From NCBI GenBank assembly GCA_944472135.2, contig OX235270.1:48174352-48238351 (forward strand): a DNA stretch of 64,000 nt, given 5' to 3'. The stretch comes from Trichobilharzia regenti. Taxonomy: Eukaryota; Platyhelminthes; Trematoda; Strigeidida; Schistosomatidae. Positions 11,005-22,150 of the stretch are shown here, one piece after another. The notes under the pieces were generated by a model. It made no database searches, was not told the origin of the DNA, and saw nothing but the letters and a program-made list of their open reading frames with translations. Made by a program: the position numbers and the translations under genes. Position 1 is the first letter of the stretch. Each line of letters begins with the position of its first letter.

Positions 11005-11430
11005 AACTGTGGTAGAGTATAATTCCATTATGGGTAAAATTTATTTTGATAAAGTCTCACAGCACGGAGGATTTCATCATGAGCTGACATCAGTTAGACA
11101 ACCAGTGGAAAACCTGGGAGTACTGCTGAAGAGTCCCAAACTAGGACAAAACAGCTGTCCAGTACTCCTAGGTTTTCCAGTGGTTCTCTAACTGATGTCA
11201 GCTCATGATGAAATCCTCCATGCAATCAAACGAATTCCCTACAAAACCGATACTTGAAAGTCTCACAGCATTATACAGTCATACATACTGATGACGTTTC
11301 GAGCACAATTTATTGCTCATAATCATATCGAGTGATATGACATATCAGTAAAAATTACTGTATGACACTTTGAGACTTTGTCAAAATAAATTTTTCCCAT
11401 AATGAAATTATATTCTACCACAGCGCACAT
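11005..11430. mobile_element. Fold-back element F (PLE-derived ends)
   Basis: The arms are inverted repeats of ~55 bp: 11008-11064 (starts ACTGTGGTAGAGTATAATTC) and 11366-11425 (ends TATATTCTACCACAG). The same terminal sequence occurs at 21305-21415 as a short element and at 25640-25660 directly after a PLE coding relic. This suggests F is a coding-less derivative of a Penelope-type element. Inside is a hairpin TCATATC-N4-GATATGA and a GAAACGTC block. F is interrupted by element G. Confidence 0.65.
11065..11256. mobile_element. Palindromic SINE derivative G with 14 bp target duplication
   Basis: A 192 bp insert in F flanked by the perfect direct repeat AAAGTCTCACAGCA (11051-11064 and 11257-11270). 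It contains 59 bp inverted arms (11066-11124 and 11161-11219) around a 36 bp centre that is a hammerhead-like core: CTGAAGA at 11126-11132, stem II GTCCCAAACTAGGAC, then AAAAC where GAAAC is expected. Because stem I is part of the arms, a transcript would fold with an extremely long stem I. The right arm and ending match the Sm-alpha-like SINE tail at 63925-64000, so G looks like a headless inverted dimer of that tail. Confidence 0.75.
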
Positions 11431-12044
11431 GCCGTATTCATATATACGTTTGCACTGCGTGTCACGAAAAGCATTTCCAAAAGGTTGCAGACTTTTATCA
11501 ACAGATGCCTCCGCTCCATACTGAAGATCGAATTGTTGTTTGGCCGGAAAGAATTGGCGAGAAGTAACTCTGGTAACAAGCGAACCGAGAGCCGATTGCT
11601 CAAAAATATGTAGGAGAAAATGGAGACGGATCAGGCATACATTAAGGAGGCGGTCGAATGACATGGTGCGCCAAGACATCTCTCAAGTAGCATCCCAATG
11701 GGAAGCGACGAAATGGTCGTCCTAGAATGTCATGGAGGAGATCATCATGTGAGGAGATTGTGGTCAGTCGTGGACTCAGCCCGAAGAGGACAGCAGAGAA
11801 CAGAGAAAGTGGTGATGTGTTGCTGAAGCCCTGTATTCCACTCGGAACCCAAAGAAATAATAATAAAATTATACCATTTAATTCTGCAGAAATTTTTGTT
11901 TTTGGTTTATTCTAATCTTTATCAATAACATATTTCCACAATTAATAATTTCAATATGCAGCAAACTGAGGGCTAGATACAAGACACTGGCTGCTGACTA
12001 GCTTCTTATCAAAAGTATCCGATACAGTCCTACAGGAGGTCAGT

Positions 12045-12230
12045 GATGAGCCCTAATACCTCAGTAGTAACGTCTTTGACTGCAGCACTGGGTGACGTGG
12101 GTGCGAGTCTTAAGAGACACGTTAGTCCCATCAGGATCATAGGTATGCATTGTTGACTGATGACTGCCACGAAACCTACATCTAAGGCTTCCTACCGATT
12201 GTCTCCAACCAATAAACAACAACAATTCAT
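12045..12230 (+). mobile_element. SINE-D copy 1 with hammerhead-like core
   Basis: The tRNA-like head (12050-12120) carries ACCTCAGTAGTAACGTC (A-box region) and GGGTGCGAGTC (B-box relic). The hammerhead core follows: CTGATGA at 12157-12163, a shortened stem II (CTGCCAC), GAAAC at 12171-12175, then TCTAAGGCTTCC. The 3' part GATTGTCTCCAACC matches the minus-strand copy at 26940-27115. Core residues are intact but stem II has lost bases, so activity is doubtful. Confidence 0.7.
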
Positions 12231-12326
12231 GGTGCATCGTTATGGAGAGCCACCATACATGGTGACCGCATTGCAAATTTGACTGATAGAATTCAAGTGT
12301 TGCTTTTAGGGAATTGATTGGTTTCA

Positions 12327-12440
12327 GGATTTCATCATGAGCTGACATTAGTTAGAGAACCATTGGAATTCAGTCTGCTTCAGACAAAGGACTAGGCGAA
12401 TGACACTAGTTAGTGTCCAATCATAGTACACTTAGTGATT
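12327..12440. repeat. Relic of the G palindrome arm
   Basis: 12329-12372 reads AGGATTTCATCATGAGCTGA and continues into GTTAGAGAACCATTGGA, the left arm of element G. It is followed by diverged sequence with an AAAGGACTAGG remnant of the ribozyme stem II. Confidence 0.6.
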
Positions 12441-12444
12441 TAAT

Positions 12445-15400
12445 GAAGGAAAGTCGCAAGAAATAACATTCTGACCGGAACGTTTTCTAGTTCTATTAAT
12501 ACTGTGCGCAGCTTACCAAATTACTGTGTTTGAAAACTGAAAAACATAGTAGTGGGATGAAACTTGTTCCGTAGTCTACCGCTTATAAAGAATAATTCTG
12601 ATTACTTATCTTCATATAAGCTTGTGTAGTCATAGAATAAACATGCAGATTTAGCTTCAAGCGGAAGTTCTAAGATATGAATTTCATATTTTAGCTGACA
12701 TTTACCTAGTCGTTTTTAAATAACACTTAGAGATATATGTCCATTCTTGATTCTGTCAGTGTTCAAGAAATACTTTACAAATTCTTCGAATATATAATGA
12801 GATTTCACAAAGACTCTCACCATTTTACAAACAGTGAATATGCTTTAGGTTATATTTATCAACCTATAACTTTGATGACGCAAAACCCTCATGTCCTTCT
12901 AACTTGTCTCACATAATATGTTTGCATCTTTCAGAAAACATGCCTTCAGGTGAGTAGATAAACACACGCAAATTCATTTGAACAGGGTAACTAATGCGTC
13001 AATTATCCTTATATTAAATTTAATGAATTTTACCATCTTTGCGTTACTTTGCACAAATACTTTTGCAGAGACGTACTGCATATGTGAGCTAATCCTAGTT
13101 TCACAAGGTACTACTTATTCAGTTTCCAAAACAAATTACGGATATCTAAGCTACTCAGTATGATGTGCAAATGGAACTGCAAAACATTCGTACTAAAATG
13201 GCATGTTTCTTTAGCTCCCACTTAGAACAGTCTAAAATCTATTTACCCTATCCATTTTCGTAAGGGACTTTTAAAGAGCTCAGTAACAGAAAAATATTAG
13301 AATAAAAAGAATCCAAGTTAATCAAAATTGATAGTGTAACAGTATATTATAAACAATACACTAATGAGTTACATAAAATATTCGGTTACTTGATTATACA
13401 GTTAAAGTCCGCTGCTACAAATTACTAATAAAGTCCACAATACTGTTCACTGCTGGAGTCGTATCTACTGGTAGAAGCTGCGCATCAGTTGAAGAATAGT
13501 CTTCGGATGAGGATAAGAGGTTCCTGCCAAATCTAAAGTATACAACACGGTAAGTAGTGAAGCAAGTAGACAGTACAGGCTAGTGAGAAGACAAAGCGGC
13601 GAGGAGCACACTGTATTTTTGATTGCGTACAATGTTTCTAATTCTAACATCCAATAAAACAATCTACAGTCGTATTGTTACACACTCCACATCTTCCTTT
13701 TATAGTTTTACTTTACTGTACATGGGAAACGTCTTCAAGAACTTCTTGAAGACTTATTTGAGCAGATTATTGTTTTACATTATCAGTTTAATCAATTTAA
13801 TTATGAAGTCAAATTCTACTCAGGTGCAAACTAGAGCTGTGCTTTAGATACTTACCATAAATTAAAGTTAAGGTATTGAAACATGTTCACTTAAAAATGA
13901 GTTAATTGTTCAAAATTCTCTATCTATATATGAATTCACAGTTTTAATTCCTTGAAGGTAAATCCTACAGTGATTGCATAAATTTAAAGTCAGAAACATT
14001 TTTCAGTGAGACCTTTTATTCTATTTCATCCAATATCTTGTAAGTGATACATGTAATGAAATCAAGCACTGGAATCATTCTTCAAAGAAATAAGCAATGG
14101 GAGATAATGTTTATTAAAAGCAAGTTGTAAGTCTAAGCTTTATACAATGTATGCATCCACCAGTAATCATGATTTAGAGAACGGTTGGAATTTGAAAAAT
14201 AACCAGGTTTATAAGCCTCAATAATAGCAATTTCCACAATGATGCTATAATCTCCAGATAAATAAGTGCGTAACAATACCAAAAATTACTGTGAATCCTC
14301 ACTGTTGAAATACCGATTTAGATATTCCACATGCTGATAATCGGACAAAATTTCGAACATCTCAAACGTAGTAGTCCTGTTTACACTGCAAAACTCTCAA
14401 GAAAATCGTTCAGACTGTTTCTCACCTCATCCGGGAATGTATTCCCATACTTTCAACAGAAATTATATGTAAACGAGCATTAATTATTTATTTGAACCTG
14501 CTGATATAGATCTGTGGGTTCATTCTACCTGCACTGTGCTTCTGATCTTCGTTAGCTTATGACTTTGGGTTTCACTGAATCTATTTTTCTTGTGTGATAT
14601 GCACATTCAAATCAATGTAAGCTTAGTGTGGATATGATGGAGAAGCTTAGTGTATACCTCAGATTAGTCCTTTTATCAGACAAAAGCTTGCAGTTTGCCC
14701 AAATATTAAGTTATCTGGATAGCTTTTACTGATAGTAGATAGTATTTCCGTTACCTAGGTAACCACATAGCTACGTAGTAGTTTTCTCCGTAATTTTCTC
14801 CATTCTGCGCACAATTGATATTAATAATATTTTGGCAAGTTTTGCATCATAAAAGAGTTTACCAGACCGAAATATAGATAAAATTCAAAGAAACAAATTA
14901 TTTCATACGTTTAAATGCTTCATTATAAATAAATAAATAAATAAAGGTAAAATAAGCATTCTGAAAAAGCTCTAATGCATGAAGGACAAAATCGAAATAA
15001 CTGGATGTTTGTAATAAATACCCTTTATACATCATTACAATTATTTCTCTAATCCGAAAACGTAAATTGAATATATGAGTAGACGATTTCACTTTAACGA
15101 CAAATCATTGTTTCAGACAGTGCTAAATTGTAGAAATCACTAGATTAAATGCATTTCTTCAACACTTTTGTGTATACTGAAAGTTCTACAAACTAAGTTA
15201 CACACATTTTTTGGTTGAAAAGTCAAGGGTAAATACTGTAATGCAGTCATACTGCACAACTGGTTTTCATGTTGCCTGACATTTGTGAACTGGGTGAATG
15301 TAAAACATGTTTATGGTTGTGAAATTAGTCAGTTTTTGACAGACTTCTGAAATGGATTATGTTAAATTCACAATGGTTTCAATATGTTCTTCAAATGGTC

Positions 15401-15565
15401 ACCCTAGGTATCCTTGATGAACTAATAATATCAGTCAGACTATTGTAATAGCTAAGTCGTTGATTAACATTCATTTCAGGAAATTATTGCAGCATATACT
15501 TTACATCTTGAAATATGCACCAGAAGGCAAAGTAAATAAAGAGTTCTTGGAAAATACCCATATGG
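12445..15565. other. Long non-coding stretch
   Basis: AT-rich. No frame over about 75 codons has a recognisable domain, and I saw no match to the repeats listed elsewhere. A short inverted pair CTTCAAGAACTTCTTGAAG lies at 13732-13752. Confidence 0.4.
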
Positions 15566-15724
15566 ACATTAGAAAGAAGATAATACGAAGTTCAGCAAAG
15601 ATATCTTTTCGGCGATTTCATTCTCAAAAGCTGTACAATCGCATTTATATAGATTATTTTAACATGGATAGAATTATTATTTGTTTAATTTCACATTGTA
15701 ACGAAGGTGATGATTATTTTCGAC

Positions 15725-16178
15725 TTGATATGAATTACAAGAGGCTTAGAAACGCAGGGATAGGACGAACTACAGGTGTGAACAAAATGAGCATGGAAAC
15801 AAATTGAAATCAAAATTTTCAACTTGAAATGTTAGTTAGGAGGTATGAATATAGATTACAAGAGGCATAGAAACAAAAATTACACAGGATTAGAATATAA
15901 TTGTAAAATGGTTATTCTAAACGGATTACAAGTGTGATCAGGAGGAGCATGGAAACAAAATTAAAATAACTAGTTTTATAACTGAAAAAATAATTTGAGC
16001 CTGAAATGAAAGTTAGGACGTGTGAATATAGATTACAAAAGCCTTAGAAACACAAAAATTGCACAATATTAAGATATAATTGTAAAATAGTTATTTCAAA
16101 CGAATTATAAATGTGAACAGGGAAAGCATGGAAACAAACTTAAAATAACTGTTTTTATAGCTGAAAAAAAATTAGGTG
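15725..16178. repeat. Degenerate ~178 bp tandem repeats in PLE 1 3' region
   Basis: Blocks GAATATAGATTACAA, TAGAAACA, ATATAATTGTAAAAT and AGCATGGAAACAAA recur at 15843 and 16020 on. A shortened first unit at 15728-15805 lacks the middle. Spacing between full units is about 177-178 bp. Confidence 0.7.
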
Positions 16179-16334
16179 GATTAAACGAAGATTGAGGGAC
16201 TAAGAATCAGACACACAGCGAACGAAAAATGCTCTAAAGGAAAAAACAAGAACGAAAACAGACGAGGAAGAGAAAAAAAGACGGAAACAAAGGGAACATA
16301 CCAAGCTAGGTCCATGGTAGTTGTAGAGGTTGGA

Positions 16335-17801
16335 CTAACTTCTTTTGAACACACAGCTCCGGCTTCTCGATGCATATTGCGAGGGCTTCTGCAGTACAAA
16401 GAAGTCGGAAACATATTGCTTTCTGTTGACTTTGTAAATCACTTTGAAAGAATCGGTTGAGATTTTGTGGGAGGTGTTGACCAGATGTTCAATAATGGCA
16501 CTTCTGATTGAACCGGTGCCTCCTCTTTGCAGCCACGCTGGGTAGTGTTCTCTAACACGTTTTGAGAGGACGCGCATACAACGACCTATGTACCTAGCTC
16601 CGCACGAGCAAGTGAACTGGTATATGCACATTGAATTGGTCATATGCGAAAGTTTGTCCTTCGTGTTGTTTCGAAGTATTGGGCGGCTAGAGAATGTCAC
16701 TCTTAGTGTTGCTGCAGGGAAGGTCTTCTTTAAAGAGCTGGATATTCTCCTCTTCAGGATATCAGCTGCCAAATCTCCCTTGAAATTCAGATTTAGATAC
16801 AGCGTTTTCTTTGGCGCTGAATCGCATTCTTCTCTTTTAGGTTTAGGTTTCATGTTCTTTTCGACAAAACGTGTCGGGTAGCCATTTTGAGCCAGGATAT
16901 TTTTGAGGAATAGGAGCTCCTCTTCCATGCAATCGTTGCTGCAGATTTTTCTAACGCGATGGGTTAGTGCGCTGATGAGGGCTCGTTTTCGGCTCAGAGG
17001 TATCCAACTATAGAAATGCGTTAGTTGGCCATTCCATGTCGGTTTTCTGTGGATGGACCTCTTCAGGGTTCCATCATCTCTTCTTGTCAATTCCACGTCC
17101 AGAAATGGAATCTTTGAATCGCTTTCTAACTCCATTGTGAATTTAATCGAAGGATGGGAATTATTGAATTCTTGTAAGATGCAGTTGAAGTCCGAGTTCT
17201 CGTAGCAGACTATAAAGGTATCGTCAACGTACCTTTTGTATAGTATTAATTTGTTTATTGTTGATTTTAAAACTCCACTCTCCAAACTGGCCATAAAGCA
17301 GTCTGCTAAAAGCGGGCCAAGAGGAGATCCCATTGCAATTCCATCTTTCTGTCTGTAGATGTCGCCGTTGAAGGTGAATTGTACATTCAGCGTGCATCTC
17401 AGCAACAATTCCTTCAGATATGATATTGGTACTCCGACGTTTATATTAGATTTCTCCATATAATTGCACAGAAAGCAAATTGTTTCTGTTAGTGGCACGT
17501 TGGTAAAAAGAGATTCAACATCTAGTGATAGCATTCGTTTATCATTTACATTCAAATCTTTTATGCATTCGATGAACTCAAAAGTATCACGAAGAGAGTA
17601 TTTGCATAGGTGTTGTCTTACCGGCTCCAACATTTCGGACAACCATTTGGCGATTGGATGGTATGGTGACCCTGACATGTCTAGAATCGGTCGAAGCGGC
17701 AAGCCAGGTTTGTGCACCTTTGGTAAGCCGTAGAGTCGGGGAATAGTTGATCCTGTCGGTTTGAGGCGGTCAAACAGGTAATCTATATTCGTCTTTTCAA
17801 A
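16335..17801 (-). pseudogene. PLE reverse transcriptase / GIY-YIG endonuclease (N-terminus missing, C-terminal frameshift)
   Basis: Open from 17801 down to 16335. The first ATG is not at the frame's beginning, so the N-terminal part of the protein (families are usually about 800 residues) is missing. Motifs in order: GLPKVHKPGLPLRPIL (RT entry), LSLDVESLFTNVPL (motif A, catalytic Asp), GIAMGSPLGPLLADCF (motif B), YVDD (catalytic box), FLDVELTRRDDG, then the GIY-YIG domain with CIYQFTCSCGARYIGRC and KRVREH. About 30 codons from the end the frame slips: the neighbouring frame at 16345-16410 reads AEALAICIEKPELCVQKK, matching the normal PLE ending. The enzyme would copy element RNA, with GIY-YIG nicking the target. 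Confidence 0.88.
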
Positions 17802-17984
17802 CTATCATATCAAATTGAAAATTATTATCACCTTCGTTACTATGTGAAATTAAACAAATAATAATTCTATCCATGTTAAAATAATCTATATAAATGCGAT
17901 TGTACAGCTTTTGAGAATGAAATCGCCGAAAAGATATCTTTGCTGAACTTCGTGTTCTCTTCTTTCTAAATAAAGAGTGTCACT

Positions 17985-19425
17985 TCAGTCAGATTTCTGT
18001 TCATTTAACAACACGAAACCACAAAAATATGCTGAGAATATTAGTGTACTTCACCTAATGTAGAGCTTCATTTTCTTATTTGTAATGAATATGGATAGTT
18101 TGCGCAAGATTAAAGGTAGGATGTATATATTTCTCCTAGAGATAAAGGATGACTGTCCTCAAAAGATGTTTCTTCATGAGAACCCTATCTCTTTCTCTTT
18201 CAGAACACAATGTTATTTGCATTTCATCAATAAAAGTATGTGGGATTATTCTAGCATCATCAATGGATACGTTTTTAATTTTCATTTCTTTTGACCAAAG
18301 AAACAGCTATTTAGTAAAACTCTCACTCACTGCTAAGTAGTTATGGCTCCTAAAGCCAAATAATACCTTATGGTTAAAGGAATTTTTCGGAAAGGATATT
18401 AAACATTTCATGAATATGTAGTTTCATTCGTACACTTTTAACTATATGAAGACATGAGTTCCTTTCTAATTCAAATGACACAACAGAGACACGCAATAAT
18501 GACGACTAAATTTAGACCTGCTAGGGGAGACAACACTTTTAGTAATAATAATACCAATAATAGTAATGGCTTTATTCTGAACAAAGTTTTTCTAACGTAC
18601 AGAATTTTCAGTGGAGTTTAGAAAGTGGTATTTTCTCTCCATCCAGGATGTTCAAATAAAAGATTAATTGACAGTAGATTGTATGACAGTATTGTCTGAC
18701 CTGAAGCACAAACCTATCCACTATGATATTCCTTCTTTATCTTCTTCAAGAAGAACAAGATATTTTGTCGAATGCTAATCATAAAAGTTTCATGAGTACA
18801 TTTTTTGAAGCAAGTGCATCACTGAGTAACGGTCACCTCATTTATTGGATAAGCTGCCATCGAGCATAATGCTTCTTTTCATGTTTAGCAGAAACTTGCG
18901 AATTAGCAGGTTGTAAATATTTCAAATACTCACCACAGTAGAAAACACCATTAGAAGTCACAGTTTACTAGATTTAAACAAACAGAATAAGAGAAAATAT
19001 ATGCAATGTATTGATGAAGGTTTACGGTAGCCCAAGTTCCAAGCAGGTCTCCATTTAAGTCAACTAATTCTCTCAGAGATGCTTCAAACTGCAATCATTT
19101 TTAGCGTGGCTCCAGTATTAGTATCGATATAAAAAACTAACCTGGACTACAAAATTTAGCAGCAGAAATCCACTAAACCGTCAGTTGTATAGGTTACCTG
19201 AATAGTTAATCGTGGGCCGTCAAATCTCCTAACTTTGCAGCCTGGTTTAAGAGGTAGAAATTTAGTTTATAAAGTAAACTATAATCTTAACACGGAATCG
19301 ATTACATTGTCTGGTTATAATAACAGTTGGTTGTATAGTGGTGATAGAGTAGAGTGGATTGATAGAGTACGATCCTGATTGAAAGAACTACTCGATACTG
19401 ACTGTAAATTGTTTCGTTATTAGTT
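17985..19425. other. Non-coding stretch
   Basis: No recognised repeat or domain. Two overlapping frames of 63-69 codons at 18085-18340 have no visible features. Confidence 0.4.
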
Positions 19426-19429
19426 ACAA

Positions 19430-19612
19430 GATTTCATAATCAGCTGACATCGGTTAGAGAAGCATTGAGAAAACTGGGAGTACTGCGCAGCTGTTCCGCC
19501 CTAGTTTAGGACTCTTTCGATGGTTCCATGGTTTTCCAATGGTTTTCTAACCAATGTCGGCTCATGATGAAATCCTGTAACCAATCAGTCAAAACCCTAC
19601 AAATTAATACTT
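19430..19612. mobile_element. Palindromic SINE derivative G, older copy
   Basis: The left arm (19431-19478: GATTTCATAATCAGCTGACA on) and right arm (19530-19585, ending GCTCATGATGAAATCCTG) are inverted repeats around a decayed centre. On the minus strand the centre keeps a hammerhead-like block GTCCTAAACTAGGGC followed by GGAAC. The 3' end reads ACCAATCAGTCAAAACC then AATACTTG, as in the copies at 11065 and 27475. It is more diverged than the 11 kb copy. Confidence 0.65.
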
Positions 19613-19614
19613 GA

Positions 19615-21295
19615 TTATTTCGTTTTGTCATTGTTACCATATCCTTTCTTATACCATCCCTTATTATTTATAAAATGACGGCTGAAATTCATATTTCGCA
19701 CACAGGGACAATTTTTACACCCATCTATACATTCCTGATTTCTTTCCATATTATAAAGTAATCTTTTTTATATTCGGGGTAATTTTCTGGCGTCGTCAAT
19801 AATATGCTAGCGGAACTGGGATAATGTGTAGATCAGAAACTAACTGGATAGTAACCAAAGGAAAAATCGCTTGATCGATTTGTTTGCATTCGTCATAACT
19901 TGCGTTTCCCTTATATTTTGTTTATATTCCCAGATTTAGTGTTATTTAAATGTTTTAGGAGCTGTTAGTTTGCATTGCTTTCAAATGGAACATTTACCTG
20001 AATTAATTTATTGTACAAACCACTTATTATGTAAAAGTACACTTTTCTGGTTTAAAATCATTGAACTAATCCCAACAACGAGTGGTTAACACTTTGTTAT
20101 TATTTGACCCTAAAATCTAGTGTTAAGTTTATACTTCCATGGTTAAAGCGTAATACAAAGTAAAAAGAATGTAGAGCTGTACTTAAACTAATGGAATTAT
20201 AAGTTGAACGTTGTCTTAGCAGCTTAGTGCATACTATAAACTTGAGATAGTGTTCAACGTTGTTAGTTGCGAGGCCTACAATTAGCTAATGAGTGTAAAC
20301 TTGTCTTTTTTCTCATTGATACAAAAGAAAAGAAGTATAGATCTCGGCAGTGATCACTGAAAATACTTATTGGTGAGAAAAGGAACATTGTTATGGCAGA
20401 ACAATTTCTATCATGTAACTGCATTGTTTATGTTCTGAGAAAAATTTTGAAATCAGTAAGTGTAATTAAGCTGACACCAATCGCAAAGTAGATATTCCAC
20501 GTGTTCTAAGCTAAATCAGAGGAAAAGTTTTAGAAAATGAGATGCAGCCGAGTGGTTTTTAATTATTTTACAGTGGTGTACATGCAGCCTTAAGGGATAA
20601 CTTAATGTTAGATTAAGATTATCAAAGTTATTTAAACTTCATATTTCAATCTGCAAATATCAACAGTAAGCATTTAAACTTTCTATCACTTACTTTAATG
20701 ATAAGAGAAATTTAACTTCAAAAGGGCGAGCGAAACTTCCTTGGAAAGATTGTTGATGTTTATTATTGGTACGGGTGTAGTCATGGTAAATAAAATACTC
20801 GCAGCTGAATTTCTGACATACCTGTAACTGATGCCATATAGAGCGTAATAAATCCAGCATATCATCATTAGCATATATGTTTTATAATGCATCATTGCAT
20901 GTTAATGAAGAATATGCCAGCGAGTGGATGTGTGGATAGACAGGTGAACAAGTATGTACATATTTGATCAAAATTTCTAGAGTATTCGTTTTTATTTTTA
21001 TTTAAAAATGAAGCTTATTCGTCATCTAGAAAACAAAACAAACTAGTATAACATTTGTATATCACTGGTGTCATTGTTTCCATAAAATGACTTCTTTATC
21101 TCCATTGTCAAGATTCAGAGTATACGCATAAACAAAATAATCCTCAATCATCAAAGCTAAAGCATCAAACCTCCAGAAGATATACTTTCGATTATTTCCC
21201 TACCTTGAAATTCAGATTTTCGTCCTATAAGAGGTCAGTTTTTTCAGTTAAAAATAACATTTGTTTAACGGCTTTATAAAAAGATTCTTGAAGAA
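19615..21295. other. Non-coding stretch
   Basis: AT-rich, with no recognised repeat or coding signal. The 66-codon minus frame at 20695-20895 has no domain. Confidence 0.4.
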
Positions 21296-21299
21296 ACTT

Positions 21300-21418
21300 G
21301 GGCACTGTGGTAGAGTATAACTCCATTATGGATAAGATCTTATCTTGATAGGTATTAACTGATGACTGTACAACAATGTGTGATTTATCAAAATAAAATC
21401 TTATCCATAATGGAGGGA
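21300..21418. mobile_element. Short fold-back element of F type
   Basis: Inverted ends: GGTAGAGTATAACTCCATTA at 21309-21328 continuing into GGATAAGATCTTATCTTGAT, and ATCAAAATAAAATCTTATCC at 21388-21407 followed by ATAATGGAG. The interior (ACTGATGACTGTACAACAA) is a shortened version of the F interior at 11288-11370. It is only ~115 bp and MITE-like in size. Confidence 0.65.
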
Positions 21419-21977
21419 TTCTTGAAGGAAAACTGATTGAACAGCAAGTGTTGACAGTCACTAAAACATCTTTTGATGACACTCATTCCACTTAATTGGG
21501 TAAGTACTGGTAATAAATGCGTTACCTCAGTTAAGATAAGTCACAGCATGATTGATATGATATTTGTAGACGAAAAAAGATACAAAATATCTTTAATCAA
21601 ACGTAAACGTTGACCGCTCTTTCTACCTAGGAAACTCATTTTTTATCTTCCGACACTTACGCAATCTTCTAATTAATGTACCTCAATACCTAGTTGTCTC
21701 CCTTGATCCTCACATACATGAGTATAGCAATATTCTGTATTTTATTAAATTAATATGTCTATTCCTCTATATACCATGATCATTCTTAATTACTGCCCTA
21801 AATTTTATCTCTAATGAACTCAAGTATATTAAAACTGTAATAGAACTAATAAATTTCATCATGCAGCTGACAAGATACTGACTGACTAAATAAACAATGG
21901 ATCTGTTTTGTCCTGCACCAACTGTCGTTGTCGGTTTGTTGAAATATCTTTTTCCCTGACTTCATCCTTAAAATTAG

Positions 21978-22150
21978 ATATTTTTTCTACTATTGTTTAG
22001 GAATGTCACATTCGTTCATGTTATGTTCATGCATCAATCTCTCAAAGGAGATATCCATATTGTAACGTCTCTAACATAACTTTGAAACGATATAACATGA
22101 ACGAATGTGACATTCCTAAACAATACTAGACAAAAATATCTAATTTTAGG
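21978..22150. repeat. Hairpin with ~55 bp inverted arms
   Basis: The left arm 21979-22034 (TAGATATTTTTTCTACTATT, then GTTTAGGAATGTCACATTCG) is the reverse complement of the right arm 22092-22148 (ATGAACGAATGTGACATTCC, then TAAACAATACTAGACAAAAA). Differences between the arms are few. The ~57 bp loop shows no similarity to the F or G elements, so this is a separate fold-back sequence. Confidence 0.8.

Larger units (their letters stand above)
10040..11865 (+). mobile_element. Composite element E: RTE LINE with middle replaced by fold-back insert
   Basis: Starts with the RTE 5' leader (10040-10280), followed by broken endonuclease coding sequence (10280-10960, with ADNTGRELIIGREA and HKDIQ.TTWISPDG blocks and the GDMNA metal-binding motif in a shifted frame). 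It then enters a nested palindromic insert (11005-11430) and resumes as the RTE C-terminus (11440-11850: LQTFINRCLRSILKI-like, CRRKWRRIRHTLRRR and the family 3' tail). The entire RT domain is missing. A close inverted copy is at 41030-42875, and permuted pieces form the spacer of the 47-62 kb array. Confidence 0.85.
15569..17981 (-). mobile_element. Penelope-like element 1 with terminal inverted repeats
   Basis: Element bounded by inverted repeats of about 170 bp: 15569-15735 and 17803-17981, about 95% alike by eye and both containing ATCTTTTCGGCGATTTCATT and AACATGGATAGAATTATTA. Between them, on the minus strand, are a long RT/GIY-YIG frame (16335-17801) and a 3' untranslated region with degenerate ~178 bp tandem repeats. 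A frame of 115 codons at 15460-15807 falls mostly in the left repeat and is not a gene. Confidence 0.8.

Noticed and set aside
11280..11400. Hammerhead in element F (GAAACGTC with a GAGCA/TGCTC hairpin, minus strand)
   Set aside because: Right GAAAC and cleavage triplet, and ACTGAT could pair with ATCAGT, but no CTGANGA core precedes the hairpin (it reads ATGATTA). Kept only as a description of F.
13732..13752. Short palindrome CTTCAAGAACTTCTTGAAG as an operator
   Set aside because: Single short palindrome in AT-rich DNA with no gene nearby.
15460..15807. 115-codon open frame
   Set aside because: Largely the terminal inverted repeat of PLE 1; the same sequence inverted at 17.8 kb is not coding.
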